Positions 11,701-22,692 of a stretch of DNA of 64,000 nucleotides are shown here, in pieces (position 1 is the first letter of the stretch; every line of letters begins with the position of its first letter). The stretch spans positions 62,001 through 126,000 of the forward strand of contig CAXKVV010000246.1 of the NCBI GenBank assembly GCA_964058805.1. Reading direction: 5' to 3'. The DNA comes from Schoenoplectus triqueter (lineage: Eukaryota > Streptophyta > Magnoliopsida > Poales > Cyperaceae). The translations under genes and the position numbers were made by a program. Below the pieces are notes generated by a model, which ran no database searches, was not told the DNA's origin, and worked only from the letters and a program-made list of their open reading frames with translations.

Positions 11701-14700
11701 TTAGAGAAATAATAAATGAATAAGAAAGGGAAGTTTACCCAAGCAACTTTGCAGCAGTAACCTGAACCTTTCCACTATCATCTGAAATAGTTCTTCTTGG
11801 AAGAGGTGCAAACCCACCAAAGAAGCCCCAAAATTCACCAGCATCAGCATCAGCCATGAGCTTACCATCATCTGTACTCAAATCATTAGGTAAATGATCA
11901 ACCAAAGAATGTTTGTTGCAAGTAATATTATTTTAACTGCCTGATCCTTAAACTGAATTATTGGGAATTGACATACCTACAGCTGCAACCTCGCATTTTC
12001 CATCATGGTACGTATCCTTGATGTACTGCACTACCTCAAGAGCTTTGGCTCTCTCTTGGATAGAAGAGTTGGAGCCATTGAATTGAAATATCTTTGATTT
12101 TGTGTCCAGAATGAAAATATCCTCATGATTTAGAGAAGACCGAGCAAAAGGAACCTGAAATTAGATTTAGAAAAGAAATTCAGTAAGCGGATTCATCTAC
12201 AATTGATTACATGTAAAATTCTTAAGTCTTTCCTACTTATTTTGCTTTTTAGTTTTTTCTCAGTACCTCTGAAACATGAGTTTAGGTTGAGAACCAGCAC
12301 AGATCTTAGTTGATGTTTGTGCATCTTTTTTACTTGATTATAAATTAGGTATGTCTTAAAAATACATACTTTGCACACATATTTAAAACATTCCTCACCA
12401 ACCCAGCTAAAAAGCAAAGGAAAAATCAGGTACCCATCAGTAAAGCATTAGTATCATCTATTTCCTCTTTCAAAAGCCTAACCTATCCTACAATTGTATT
12501 GAAAATCCAACATAAATTAGGAAAATGAGGGTAGCCTGGATAGTCTTTAAAGAGACTAAAAGTGGAAGGATACTATCGTCTTAAAATATTTTTAGAGGTC
12601 CTTGCTTGCTTCTTTGACATATTGTGCATGCTCTACATGCAATTTCAGTGCATGCATTAAAATTCTTCAAAAGAACAGAATATTTGAAGCAGTTATGCTT
12701 GCTTGCCTCTTTGACATGCACCACATGCTTCCCCTTGCACACATACAAACGTGTGAGATGCTCCTCAGCATTGACTTCAGTGTGCTTGAATCCTGATGCC
12801 GCCCCACCAGGCTGAGGAAGGATACAGGGCTTGAAGTAGGATAGGAATTTATCTGTTTCATTCCCTTGTACCTCCCTGTGTTGCACTGCATGCCCTCCAA
12901 GAGCAGCATCCAGCTCAATTGTTTTAAGAGCTGCAGTACCTGCCTCATCCTAATAAAGGTGATGAGAGGGAAAAAGTATAAATGCTTTCTGCATCAGGTT
13001 ATGAAACTGTCTCATACCATATTTTCATACAAAGGTCAAGTTCCACTGCAATAATGGCGGGCAGTACCAGAAACGGCCAGGTGGATCCAAACCTGGTATG
13101 TTATTACTACTTAGTAACAGAATGTACTTTTGCCAGTTTGATTCAATCTAATTATTTGTTACGGCTTTCCTTGGTTTTACCAGAACCCAACTGTGGCGAA
13201 AAATAATGATTTTTCTGACTCCACTAATTTGTGCTTATAACAATTACACTGAGTTTTTAACTGCTTTTTTTTTTGAAGTAGCAGGCGAATAGCCTACTAT
13301 GATATTTCATTAAAAAAAATAAGAAGAGTTACAAGACAAGAGAAAGAAATAGAAAGAAAGATACAGAGATGAAAGTTACAACATTGCAAAGATTGCCGGT
13401 TTGGCTACCCTTGTACTACTACCCCGTTCTTACTATAGGTAAGTCATGTCTACCCCTACCCCTTGCACAGGGGCGGATCTATATTAGGGCAAGCCCGGGC
13501 ACGTGCCTGAGCTTAATATTTGGAGGTAACTATGAGAGCATCATTTAATATCTTATGGATTCAAAAATTAGTAGTTTGAATATGATGGTGCCTAGGCTTA
13601 TCTCACATAAGTTATTCATTTTTCTGTTTTTTTGTTAGTTCAGGAAGGGGAGAGGTTTAGAGGAGGGGACAACTCTTGACTGTGGGACAATCATTTAGAT
13701 AGTTAAATCCAGTGGGCCAAGTTTTATGGGCCTTTTCTCTTATTCAATGAAATAGCATTGTCTATTTGTGCCCAGGCTTGAATCAGCCTCTGGATCCGCC
13801 ACTGCCCTTGATATAGTGCCCATTACCCCTTGCATTTAATTGTTTCTGTTAACTAGCTGCACCACAAAAATTCTGTGCTTTTACTTTAAAGATCTACTAT
13901 CTCAGTTTTAGGCCTTCAACATAAATATTTTCAGATCATAAGTATGTTAGGATAATGTACCTGACTGGTATCATTGCCAAGCCAGTAGTGAATTTCATGA
14001 CGAAGAGACCCATTCTTCATGGCCGTTGTCTATTGACAAACACAAATATAATTATGTCACAAAACAAAGATGAACAAATCCAAGGAATCAAAAACTGTCT
14101 TTTAACTTATATTGTGAACATAACTGTCCATTTTCATTAAACCCAACTGCTTATGATTTTTTTGTCCATCGCCATGACCAATGCTGGTAGACCCAGTGGC
14201 TTAAACTCATATTATGTTTCCCTATGCAACAAAACCACTATAATACTAATCCTGGCAGTATATTGCACGCTAATGTTTGTCATATAAAGGTGAGATTTTC
14301 CTTAATAGGCATTCTGCATGTGTCTATACTCCATACTAATGAATCCATCACTATCACAAGGTTTAATGTGCTTGGAACCAAGCAAGTTCCACAACAATGC
14401 ATAAGCAATGCAAAACGTAAGCAAAGCAAAATTACCTTTAATACAATATATGAATCTCCCACAAAGAATTTCCCAGAAGAATCTTTTGGAACTGGTACAG
14501 GTTTGAAGTTCTCTATGCGCCATATTTCCAATCCGCTAGAATATATATGTCAAGGTCAAAATTATATCAATCAACAATGTCTAACAGCACAATTTTATGT
14601 ATCGTTTTTGTTAGTATGTAAAGGAAACAGCGGTGTCACTAATTAATTAAAGATAAGAACAAAGGATACGCTTTTTGTCCAGCGCCTTGAAAAGCAGGGT

Positions 14701-14725
14701 CCAAATCCTTCAAAGAAACAGACAT
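5715..14725 (-). CDS. VLN4: Villin, VLN4-like, full length
   Basis: Actin-filament binding protein of the villin/gelsolin family: caps, severs and bundles F-actin in the cytoplasm. Coding exons (minus order): 14725-14670, 14535-14436, 14029-13961, 12949-12707, 12154-11977, 11871-11739, 11477-11315, 10614-10467, 10323-10223, 10104-9949, 9861-9793, 9696-9628, 9537-9400, 9192-9064, 8971-8824, 8161-8010, 7746-7621, 7373-7308, 7209-6888, 6465-6296, 5828-5715. These sum to 2850 bases, 949 residues, with phase closing throughout. The start [17 protein letters not shown] is the usual plant villin N-terminus. Six gelsolin modules occupy about residues 10-730, then a Ser/Arg/Pro-rich linker ([19 protein letters not shown]), then the headpiece (about 889-949: YPYDRLKT to [17 protein letters not shown]). 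The headpiece and QLF end resemble VLN4 more than VLN2/3. Two introns use GC donors. Introns carry MITEs and a small tandem repeat. The linker/exon join at 6888/6465 is the least certain splice. Gene symbol is by resemblance. Confidence 0.93.
8516..8632. repeat. About 48-base tandem repeat in villin intron
   Basis: Unit agaaaagaggggcaatta + aaggcttt + (gtt)n occurs two full times (8516-8562, 8563-8611) plus a partial third (8612-8632). Copies differ by one GTT and one A, as expected for replication slippage. It is inside the villin intron between 8824 and 8161. Confidence 0.9.
10855..11025. mobile_element. Short foldback MITE in villin intron
   Basis: An inverted repeat: taatgactttattata plus ccactcatt on the left is mirrored by aatgagtgg-cataataaagtcatta on the right, with outer arms ttattatg and cataataa. 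Arms are about 40-60 bases around a small AT-rich loop. It sits in the intron between exons 11477-11315 and 10614-10467. Confidence 0.7.
11313..11314 (-). other. VLN4: GC splice donor (villin intron 7)
   Basis: Exon 11477-11315 ends GCTGAG and the intron begins GCAAGAAC; the next exon at 10614 starts GAGTTGATT, preserving the family sequence AAE-ELIRD. No GT is available that keeps the frame. GC-AG introns are a known minor class with strong AG|GCAAG donors, as here. Confidence 0.85.
12600..12640 (-). repeat. Echo of a villin exon end inside the following intron
   Basis: The minus-strand sequence ATGTCAAAGAAGCAAGCAAGG lies about 95 bases downstream of the true exon end ATGTCAAAGAGGCAAGCAAGC (around 12714-12694). 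It looks like a partial local duplication of the exon end and its GC donor. Confidence 0.6.
12705..12706 (-). other. VLN4: GC splice donor (villin intron 4)
   Basis: Exon 12949-12707 ends GTCAAAGAG and the intron starts GCAAGC; the next exon at 12154 begins GTTCCTTTTGC, giving the family sequence [14 protein letters not shown]. The shortened villin at 42-46 kb has a GC donor at the same place (44211). Confidence 0.9.
13468..13804. mobile_element. hAT-like MITE in villin intron
   Basis: Ends are CAGGGGCGGATCTATA and, read inward from the right, CAGTGGCGGATCCAGA. Flanks cccttgca (13460-13467) and cccttgat (13805-13812) resemble an eroded 8-base target duplication, as expected for hAT. Length 337 bases; no coding capacity. 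Confidence 0.8.
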
Positions 14726-15407
14726 TGCTTTGATCTTTGTAGAGATGCCTTTTCCTGTTTTTGACCTCAGGAGAGACCCAAATGTGCTCTGCAGATATTG
14801 TACAAGGGGAAAAAAGAAGGAAAAAACAAAAGGCAGATCAATTCAATTTCAAACAACAAAAACAGCTGAAAATTAGGACCAACCACTTTTTGCAATGCAT
14901 GCTGATTTAAGAATATTATGACAAATGCAATTCAAAATTGCTACGATACGATAATAAAATAGAAACGAAAAGGAATTAATCAAGACAAATGTACGATATA
15001 ATATCATGTGAAACGCAAAATGACGATCCTTCCTTTGAGGCATCTGAGCTCGGATCATACAAAATTCAACAAAACAAACAAATCGATTTAACCACGAGCT
15101 CGACTATAATGACATGGTCAAGATCGTGGGGACTCAAGTCTGACAAACCAAAGATCTCCATCACAACACAGCTCATTTAAACCAACAATAATACCTTAAT
15201 CGAAGTAGAACTCGAACTAGAATTGGAAGAAGAACCCGATCTGGGACTACCCATATCGATTCTCTTCATACCAGATAGATTCTCTTTGCGCCTCAAAATT
15301 GTAAAGCAACCAGGTTTCATCCCAGTTACCCTTCTTTTTCTTTTTTCAAAATTAAGGAACTCACGTCTCACCACGACCATCGCTGAATTATTATTATTAT
15401 TGTTCAT
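14726..15407 (-). other. 5' exons of villin with in-frame N-terminal extension
   Basis: An upstream exon (15407-15195) ends in TCGATTAAG followed by a GT donor. The next exon starts at 14788 after CTGCAG and runs into the VLN4-like ATG at 14725. From an ATG at 15407, 71 + 21 codons read in frame to the conserved start with no stop; an in-frame TAG lies 12 bases before that ATG. The extra 92 residues start with Asn repeats and contain a Ser-rich run and Arg/Lys clusters. They may be a real extension or a stop-free 5' UTR. The Ser-rich part is low complexity, so coding is unproven. Confidence 0.5.
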
Positions 15408-15420
15408 GGTGATATACTAA

Positions 15421-15810
15421 CAATTAAAAAATGAAAACCATGATTTGGTCTCACCTGGTGTTTTTGAAATGGGCAAGGTGAAAAATTCTGTCGAAATTGA
15501 TGGAAAGGGAAGTAAGAGAAATGGATTGGAGGTTAAGAGAGAGAGGAGAGCGAGATGAAGAGAGAGGTGATGGCGGAGGTAGGCGCGAGAAAAGGGTGAG
15601 CTGGTTAAAATAAAAAATAATATAAGGTTATTAAGGATAAAGAGAGCATGAGGAGCGCATCAGCATCATCATGCTCACCATGGTCTATGGCTGGCTCTCT
15701 GGGAATATGGAACAAACAACACCTTTGCAAATTTACCAAAACACCCTCCATTTTCCCAAATTTATTTATACTCTCAGTCTAACAATGTGTGTCTGTAGTA
15801 TATTAAAAAC
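15421..15810 (-). promoter_or_regulatory. Villin 5' UTR/promoter region
   Basis: Sequence upstream of the first villin exon, rich in GA/CT on alternate strands (15480-15600). No clear TATA box could be chosen. The transcription start cannot be placed from sequence. Confidence 0.4.
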
Positions 15811-16385
15811 GGGTCGGGTCGGGTCGGGTCAACAAGTTTGCACGGGTCGGCGGGTTTTGACGGAACGGGTCGGCGGATTTTGACAGAACGGGTCAATGGG
15901 TTTGTACGGGTCGGCGGGTTTTGACGGAACGGGTCAACGAGTTTGCACGATTTGGCCGCGACCCATCCTAGATCTGTCAGGTCAGCGGGGTGAGTCAGGT
16001 CAGGTCCAAAGATTTTTTTTTCAAAATTCAAAAATAATCCAATAAAATCTAAATAAATTCTCAAAAATTCTGAAAAATTCAAAAATAATTATATAGGAAT
16101 ATTAAAAATATATAACTATTTATATTTTTTACCAAAAAAAATATTTTTTTCCCGTATTATTTTTTTTTATTTTTCCGGGTTTGCACGGGTTTCCGGGACG
16201 GGTCGGGGCGGGTCAAGTCAGGACGGATCCAAAACGGATCGAGTCTAGCACGGTTTTTTTTGAAATTTTTTTGTCTGCGCCCGTCGGTTCTAACGGGTCA
16301 CGGATTTGACGGGTTGGATCACAGATCGGGGCGGGTCGGGTCGCGGCCACGGATTCGGCGGGTCGGGTCTAACTCGTCCGGATTT
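15811..16385. repeat. GGGTC-rich degenerate tract 1
   Basis: Repeated gggtc/cgggtcgggt units mixed with ggcgggttttgacgg, ggtcaacgagtttgcac and similar phrases, interrupted by an AT-rich stretch (about 16010-16160). The same pentamer style recurs at 29.97, 32.0 and (reverse complement) 60.04 kb. GC content is far above the surrounding DNA. Identity of the element is unknown. Confidence 0.8.
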
Positions 16386-19300
16386 TTTTAAAACTCTAAT
16401 GCCCTGAATTCGAATTATTTCCCAAATTCATATTTTGATATCATTGATCGCTCCTTGCACTGTAGTATGTAAAAATAGAAGAATTGAAAATAATAAATAA
16501 AACAGTAAAAAAATAATTATTATCCTTACTATTTTAAAATAACAGATTTATATCTTGATATATACCACTTTTAATTATATTCTGACAACAATAACTATTA
16601 TACTGTTCATAAACCATCCAAACATATCAATGCATTTCTCCCTAATTTTTTTTTTTTTTTTGCGAGGAGCAAAATTTGGACAGTTCTAGTTCTTTAAGGA
16701 ATGTCAGGCTGTTATACAATAATAATATAATCCAAGCTCTCATGAATAAAGGTTGTTTTATTGCCTGTGCCGAGACAATTTCGACGTATTGGGAAATTGG
16801 GTTGGTTTCACAGGTGGCCCGGGAATAGGGACCACGGACAATTACCCCTTTATAGTTCTTATTTAAAATAGTATAAATATATCGATCCCCACCCCATCGG
16901 CCTCATTCGTTGTCCCCATTCTAAATTTCCCTTTTTTCGGTATGTATTGACTTAATCCACATATTTGTTCTTACACGTTTATTTTTATAGGTGTTTTTAT
17001 ATATATTTACGTGGTTAATGATTAATATAAACAAAATATGCGGTTAGAAATGATCAGTAGGACTAAGATATTGACAATTATAATTTTATTACAACACATA
17101 TAAATAAAGTGCACTGCTTTAAGAATAAATATAAATTATCATTACAAAACATGTAAATAACATAAGATGTATATATAAATAGTGTCGAAAAAAAGTTGAA
17201 GAAGCGCGTTAGTCAAGAAACTTTTTATCACCGAGTTGCTGACCCAGTACAAACCAATGCAGGTAGACTGGAATTTGCGCTAGCTCTAACTGCTAAATTC
17301 GCTGGATAAATGTAGAATATATGCTGTCAAACGTCTAGGGATATTTTATGGGGATAAATACTTGGGATCATTATCAGCCTCCTTTAAAATATTCTTACAA
17401 AAACAACACAAGCTAGTATAAAATATTGTCTGGAGCCATAAGTTGCTCCAGCCGTTTATTTATTATTTTTATATTATGTGAACCATCATGTATGAGAGAG
17501 AATGCTTTCTCTTAATACAACCGATTCTTTTTTTTCTTTTATTTTTGTGTGTGAAAGGAAATTTGTGCAGTTTAACTAATTATCATGGATAAGTGTTCGA
17601 AATTAAACCAGCACAATTTAGTAATTTCCAAATAATTTTCAAGTCGGTGCATAACAATATCCGGAGATGGATAATACGAAAAACTTTGAGCACTTTAATA
17701 TTGATTTATTTTGTGACATCGGCAATTTAAAACAATCATCCTTTTATCAATTACATATTATATTCCGTCCCTCTAATTTATTTAATTTCATTGTGTTAAC
17801 AATTTCGCAGTCAAACCTGAGCGGAGCCAAAGTTTCGAATAGGGGGCAAAACTTGAAAGTTTTTATAAGGATCAAAATTTGGAAAAAAAAACATATAAAT
17901 ATTTCTTTATTTCTTCTGAAATTATACATAAATATAAGAATATTTTGGGAAAAAATTGGTAGGGGTGATGTGTCACTTTTATCAAAATTGTTTATTTAAT
18001 AATCTTCTTAAATTAATAAATTGCTTACGTTCATACAATCAAAATTTGCAATTGTCATTATATATATCATTGATATGTTTTACAAAGACAATACCCTTCA
18101 TATAGGTTTTTGCAAGAGCAGGAGATTTTTATTTCTTTTTACCATTTTGATGTAGCTTCTTTGCACACATACTTTTTCTTAAACTATTAAACAAGAATTT
18201 GAGATTTTTAAAGCCAACGCTTGTGTTGTTATTTCGTTTTTCAAATCTTATAGCGTTAATATATTTTAGTAAATTGTAGCACACATTAAATTGGAGAAAG
18301 CAGAATGCTTGTCATTATTTAAATTAATTGGTTAGCATAATGTTTATCATATTTTGTTGGGCGGGGTTCCCTTAACAATCATTTGCTTTGTCAATCTGAC
18401 AATCAACTTCATATATTTTTTAGAAAATCTTAAAAATAGAAAAAAAAAAAAAAGACTATATAAACATATTCTTATGCTTATGGATTGATTATGTTTTAAA
18501 TTTATGCAATTTGAAAGTTTTTTTGTAATTTTCATCAAAGGGCATTAAGTTTTGATGATCTTTGATGGAATAACATATGACATCCAAATTATAGTAAATT
18601 TGAAAAATAATCAACCCATAAGCTTTAATAATATATTTATAATTTTTTCATTTTTTAAAATTTTCTATAAATTTTTAGAAATTAAATTTTGTTGTCAAAA
18701 TTGTGTTGTCAAAATAAATGATCCTCAAGGATAGTGAGCCTATTTTATTTTATAAAGTTGTATACATGGAAATCTATCACCTGCTATACTTGAAAGTATG
18801 GCACCACTGTCATGTGAGGCTGGCAGTGGGACTCACTCAATAATAACTTTTTTTTTAAGTCTAATTTGAATTGTTTAAATTAATTCAACGACCGTAGTAG
18901 AGTGTCATATTTTCTCTGTTATAAAAAATATGACAACGAATTTAAAATTCCTATATACGCAGATATCTTTTTAATGTGTTTGATTTAATAAGCAATATTA
19001 AAATTGGTAGAACAACACATTTCCGAGAGGCAACAAAAGAAGGAAATTTGACCAGAATATTATAATATCAATAAATCAGCTTTATTACTCATGGTCGTGT
19101 TCTTAGCACATATGCGGGATATGACAAGTTAAAAGCTGTGTTGAAAGAATTAAACAACCGAGACAACCTATTTCTCCACGCAAAGAAATTAGAACATATC
19201 ATCTTTTTAAGTAATTATGAATAAATTCATTAGCAAATGAAAAACATTAAAAAAAAAATCTCAAAATCAGAAATAGGGAGAAAACAACTTGATAGGTCGG

Positions 19301-19440
19301 CCACCGGCCACAAAAAAGGCACTCACAGGCCAGAAATAAGATTGAACAGTAGGTCCCAATAAAAGGGTGGAAAGAATATTTTGCAAGTGTTCTTCGCGGA
19401 AAGAATATTCTTTCTTCAAGAAATATATAATATATTAATA
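16386..19440. other. AT-rich intergenic region
   Basis: No gene recognised. It contains poly-A/T runs and short open frames without family likeness. Around 17815 the phrase ctgagcggagccaaag resembles one end of a hAT-like MITE, but no partner end was found. Confidence 0.5.
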
Positions 19441-19790
19441 TTTTAAGTTTTTCAAACATATCGTATCATCATTTTTTCATCATTAATTTTATTTAAATTT
19501 TTTTATTTTTTTAAATTCAAATATTCGTATAAAATAATTGTTTTCTCCTCATTTAAAATAAGATGTATTATATTTAAGATGAAACTTAACTCTTAAAATG
19601 ATCTAATTTTTTATATGATCCTTTATAAATTATTATATGTTAATTATATTATTATTATCATCATTATTTAATATTTTAAAATATTATATCTAAATTTTAT
19701 TAAATATATTTAAAATTTATATTATTAATTATTTTTTTGAGGACTATATTATCGAAGTAAAATTTGAATTATAGCCCCAGTATATATATT
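19441..19790. repeat. Dispersed AT-rich repeat, copy 1
   Basis: Begins ttttaagtttttcaaacat and ends near gaattatagccccagtatat. A diverged copy in the same orientation is at 22319-22692. Non-coding; class unknown. Confidence 0.7.
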
Positions 19791-20143
19791 TTTTGGAAGT
19801 TTTCTAAGGTACACAATTACACGTTACAAAATATCGTGGCAGTTGAACAATCTAAGGGCGTGTTAGATAGTAACAAAATCGTTTGGGAAACATTTATGGA
19901 AATGAGAGCTCATTAATTAAATTGTGGAAAAAAAATTGATGCGAACAAGAAAAAATGTATATAAAGAAATGTTCGGTTGTAATACGGAAATGAGTGTGGC
20001 TTTTTATTGTTTTCTATTAAGCTTGATATTAACTTTTAAATCTAATGTGCTTATATTTGTTTTTATATCGATGATAAGATAACCCAGATGGGGTGTCTTT
20101 TACAGACAATTAAAAAGATGGATAGTTTAGACTCCCGCCTTTA

Positions 20144-20144
<1 letters not shown>

Positions 20145-20181
<37 letters not shown>
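20145..20181. repeat. (TA)n microsatellite next to foldback MITE 1
   Basis: A run of alternating T and A of about 35 bases directly abutting the left end of the first foldback element. Shorter TA runs also separate elements 1/2 and 2/3. Confidence 0.9.
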
Positions 20182-20183
<2 letters not shown>

Positions 20184-20585
20184 TTAGGCTATGGTGTTTT
20201 GCAAAGCACAAAAGCGTTGTGTGCTTTGCGCTCTATTTTTAATTTTAAGTCAGAAATGATCGATTCAAACTGTTCAATCTAATCTCCATATCAAAATCTA
20301 TTAGTAAACCAAATTTTATATTTTTTGAAATTTATTTGCTATTTTTTTGGATAGGGGGGAAATCGTCATTTTTGAATGAATCAGAATTCTCAGATCAAAT
20401 CATTTTCTCCTTATCAGAAAAAATAGCAAAAAAATTCTAAAAAATATAAATTTTGGTTTACTAATAGATTTTTTATATGAAAATTAGATTGAACAGTTCG
20501 GATCGATTATTTCTGACTTGAAATTAAAAATAGAGCGCAAAGCACACAACGCCTCTGTGCTTTGCAAAGCACCATAGTCGGACTC
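20182..20585. mobile_element. Foldback MITE 1
   Basis: The left end ggctatggtgttttgcaaag is mirrored on the right as ggtgctttgcaaag with the same following sequence (gttgtgtgctttgcgctctat, then a tcagaaat phrase and actgttcaatctaat). Arms are about 150 bases with around 90% pairing, and the centre is AT-rich. No coding capacity. It lies between TA microsatellites. Confidence 0.9.
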
Positions 20586-20615
<30 letters not shown>

Positions 20616-20616
<1 letters not shown>

Positions 20617-21018
20617 GTTTGGCTACGGTGTTACGCGTAGCACGGATGACCCGTGTGCTACGGATCGTTTCTCCGTCTTCAAATTTCAAATAGTCGGTCC
20701 GACCGGTAAAAATATTTTTCATATGAAAATCTAGTTGGGGACCAAATTTTATATTTTTTAGAATTTTTTTACTATTTTTTAAGATAGCTAGAAAATCACT
20801 TGATTTAATTATTATGAGCCATTCAAAAGGATTCATTTTCTAGTTATATTAAAAAATAGTAAAAAAAATTCTAAAAAATATAAAATTTGATTTCCAACTA
20901 GATTTTCATATGAAAAATATTTTGATCGATTGGATCGACTATTTGAACTTTAAAGATGGAGAAATAGTCCGTAGCACACGGGTCATCCGTGCTACGTGTA
21001 GCACCGTAGCCAAACTCT
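20616..21018. mobile_element. Foldback MITE 2
   Basis: Left end gtttggctacggtgttacgc; right end reads inward gtttggctacggtgctacac. Shared inner phrases include gtagcacggatgacccgtg and catatgaaaatctagttgg. Arms are about 170 bases. It starts right after a TA run and ends in one (tctatatatatag). Its sequence is not that of element 1, but size, architecture and TA-flanking are the same. Confidence 0.9.
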
Positions 21019-21040
21019 ATATATATAGAGAGAGAGAGAG

Positions 21041-21440
21041 AGGTGTGCTAATGTGCTTTATAAATCACAAAATATTTCGTACTTCACGCTTATATCTTAT
21101 GTTTTAAAATTTAAATGGACAATCCAAACTGTTAAAAATGATTTTCATATTAAAATCTCTCTAGTGATCAAACTTTATATTTTTTGATTTTTTTTGCTAT
21201 TTATTTAAAGGGATAGAAAATCATTGATATTGAATGGTTTAGATGACGTCAGATCCATGAATTTTGTAGCCCTTCGAAAAAATAGTAAAAAATTCCAAAA
21301 AATATAAATTTAATCACTAAGGAGATTTTGATATGAAGATCATATTTAACGGTTTGGATCATCCATTTAAATTTTAAAACATGAGATATAACGGGAAATA
21401 CGAAATATTTTGTGTTTTATAAAGCACATTAGCACACCTC
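21041..21440. mobile_element. Foldback MITE 3
   Basis: Left end aggtgtgctaatgtgcttta; right end reads inward aggtgtgctaatgtgcttta. Arms extend about 150 bases through phrases such as cacaaaatatttcgta and atttaaatgga. It is preceded by a (GA)n run at 21028-21042 grown out of the TA run behind element 2. Confidence 0.9.
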
Positions 21441-22318
21441 TATCGATGATGATATCTTTTTAGCATAACTATGTACATTAACTTCAATCTTGAATTAAAA
21501 ATCTTACAAAAATTAACTTTAATTATGAAACTGACAAAGCATAAAATATGCTCTATATTTTCAAAACAAAATTTTAGTCACTGTTGTTAAGAAAAAAACG
21601 AAGTGAAATGAAAGGGGTCGGTCCAACGATAAAAAAAAAAAGCAACAACATAAGGATATCTTTTATGTTGATCACTAACTATTCTTTGTGTTATAATTTG
21701 TTTCCGTTGGCACAAATCACATTAGGTTCAATCAATTTCAGCATAATAGAGATTGAGAGAGCATCGAGCAAAGATCAAAGTTGGAAAAAATGAAAGTAAT
21801 GCACCAAAATGGAAAAAAAATCATATATCTAATTATTCTGATTGTGTTCGGCTCTCATCCATTAGCTACTGTTTATATTGGAAAAAAAATTCATTCTTAC
21901 AAATTTGTGTTTTTCCCATCTAAACGATAGCAACTGGAAAGCCTCCGAACAGAACCTTTCTGAGGTAAAATTCTAATTTGCTTAAAATACGAGGTGTTCC
22001 ATGGGAATTCCTATCGAGACCCGAACATGCTCTAAGAAAATAAATCAAAGCCGTAGTTCCGTTCGTTCCTATGCTAGCTGGTCTTAATAAAATTGATCTA
22101 AAAATCAAGAAGATTTAACATTGAATTATAGTCCAACGATGTCATCTTAATTATTAATAGCATCTGAGTATCTGACACTTCGCATTTTAAAAGGCCTTTA
22201 ATTAGTACTCAGTACACCTGAGGATGCATTACAATTTACAAAGACCATAAGCCGCATTTCTTTATTTTTAAATTTAAAGGTTTAATCATGAAATTCTTAA
22301 TACACAAAGAGAGTTAAT
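21441..22318. other. Intergenic region
   Basis: No gene recognised. Small open frames at 21584-21793 and 21920-22108 show no family resemblance. The pieces gtgttcgg (about 21846) and cccgaacatgctct (about 22019-22032) may be eroded ends of a small TIR element, not well enough supported to call. Confidence 0.4.
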
Positions 22319-22692
22319 TTTTTAAGTTTTTCAAGCATGTCACGTCATTAATTTTTTTCACCATTAATTTTGTTTAAATCTTTTCATTTTTTTGAATCCA
22401 AAGGTTTATATAAAATAGTTTATATCTTCTCATTTAAAATAATGTGTGTAATGTACTTAATATGAAACTTAACTACTAAAATAATATATTTATTATTATT
22501 ATTATTATTATGTATTTAATTATATTATTTACTATTATAATAATTATCATTATTATATAGCTTTTAAAAATATTATGTCTAATTTTTTTAATGTAAAATT
22601 TATTAAATATATTTAAAATTTTATATTATTAATTATTTAATTGAGAACTATATTATTGAAGTGAAATCTGAGTTATAGCGATAGTATATATA
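22319..22692. repeat. Dispersed AT-rich repeat, copy 2
   Basis: Partner of 19441-19790, same orientation; shares blocks such as taagtttttcaagcatgt, tgaaacttaactact and tatattattgaagtgaaat. The copies differ by many substitutions and by an expanded TTA stretch at about 22490-22510. Confidence 0.7.

Noticed and set aside
17815..17850. hAT-like end (gagcggagccaaag)
   Set aside because: No matching right terminus or target duplication could be found downstream.
21838..22035. Possible small TIR element with gtgttcgg / cccgaaca ends
   Set aside because: Only about eight bases pair and the flanks do not agree; could be chance.
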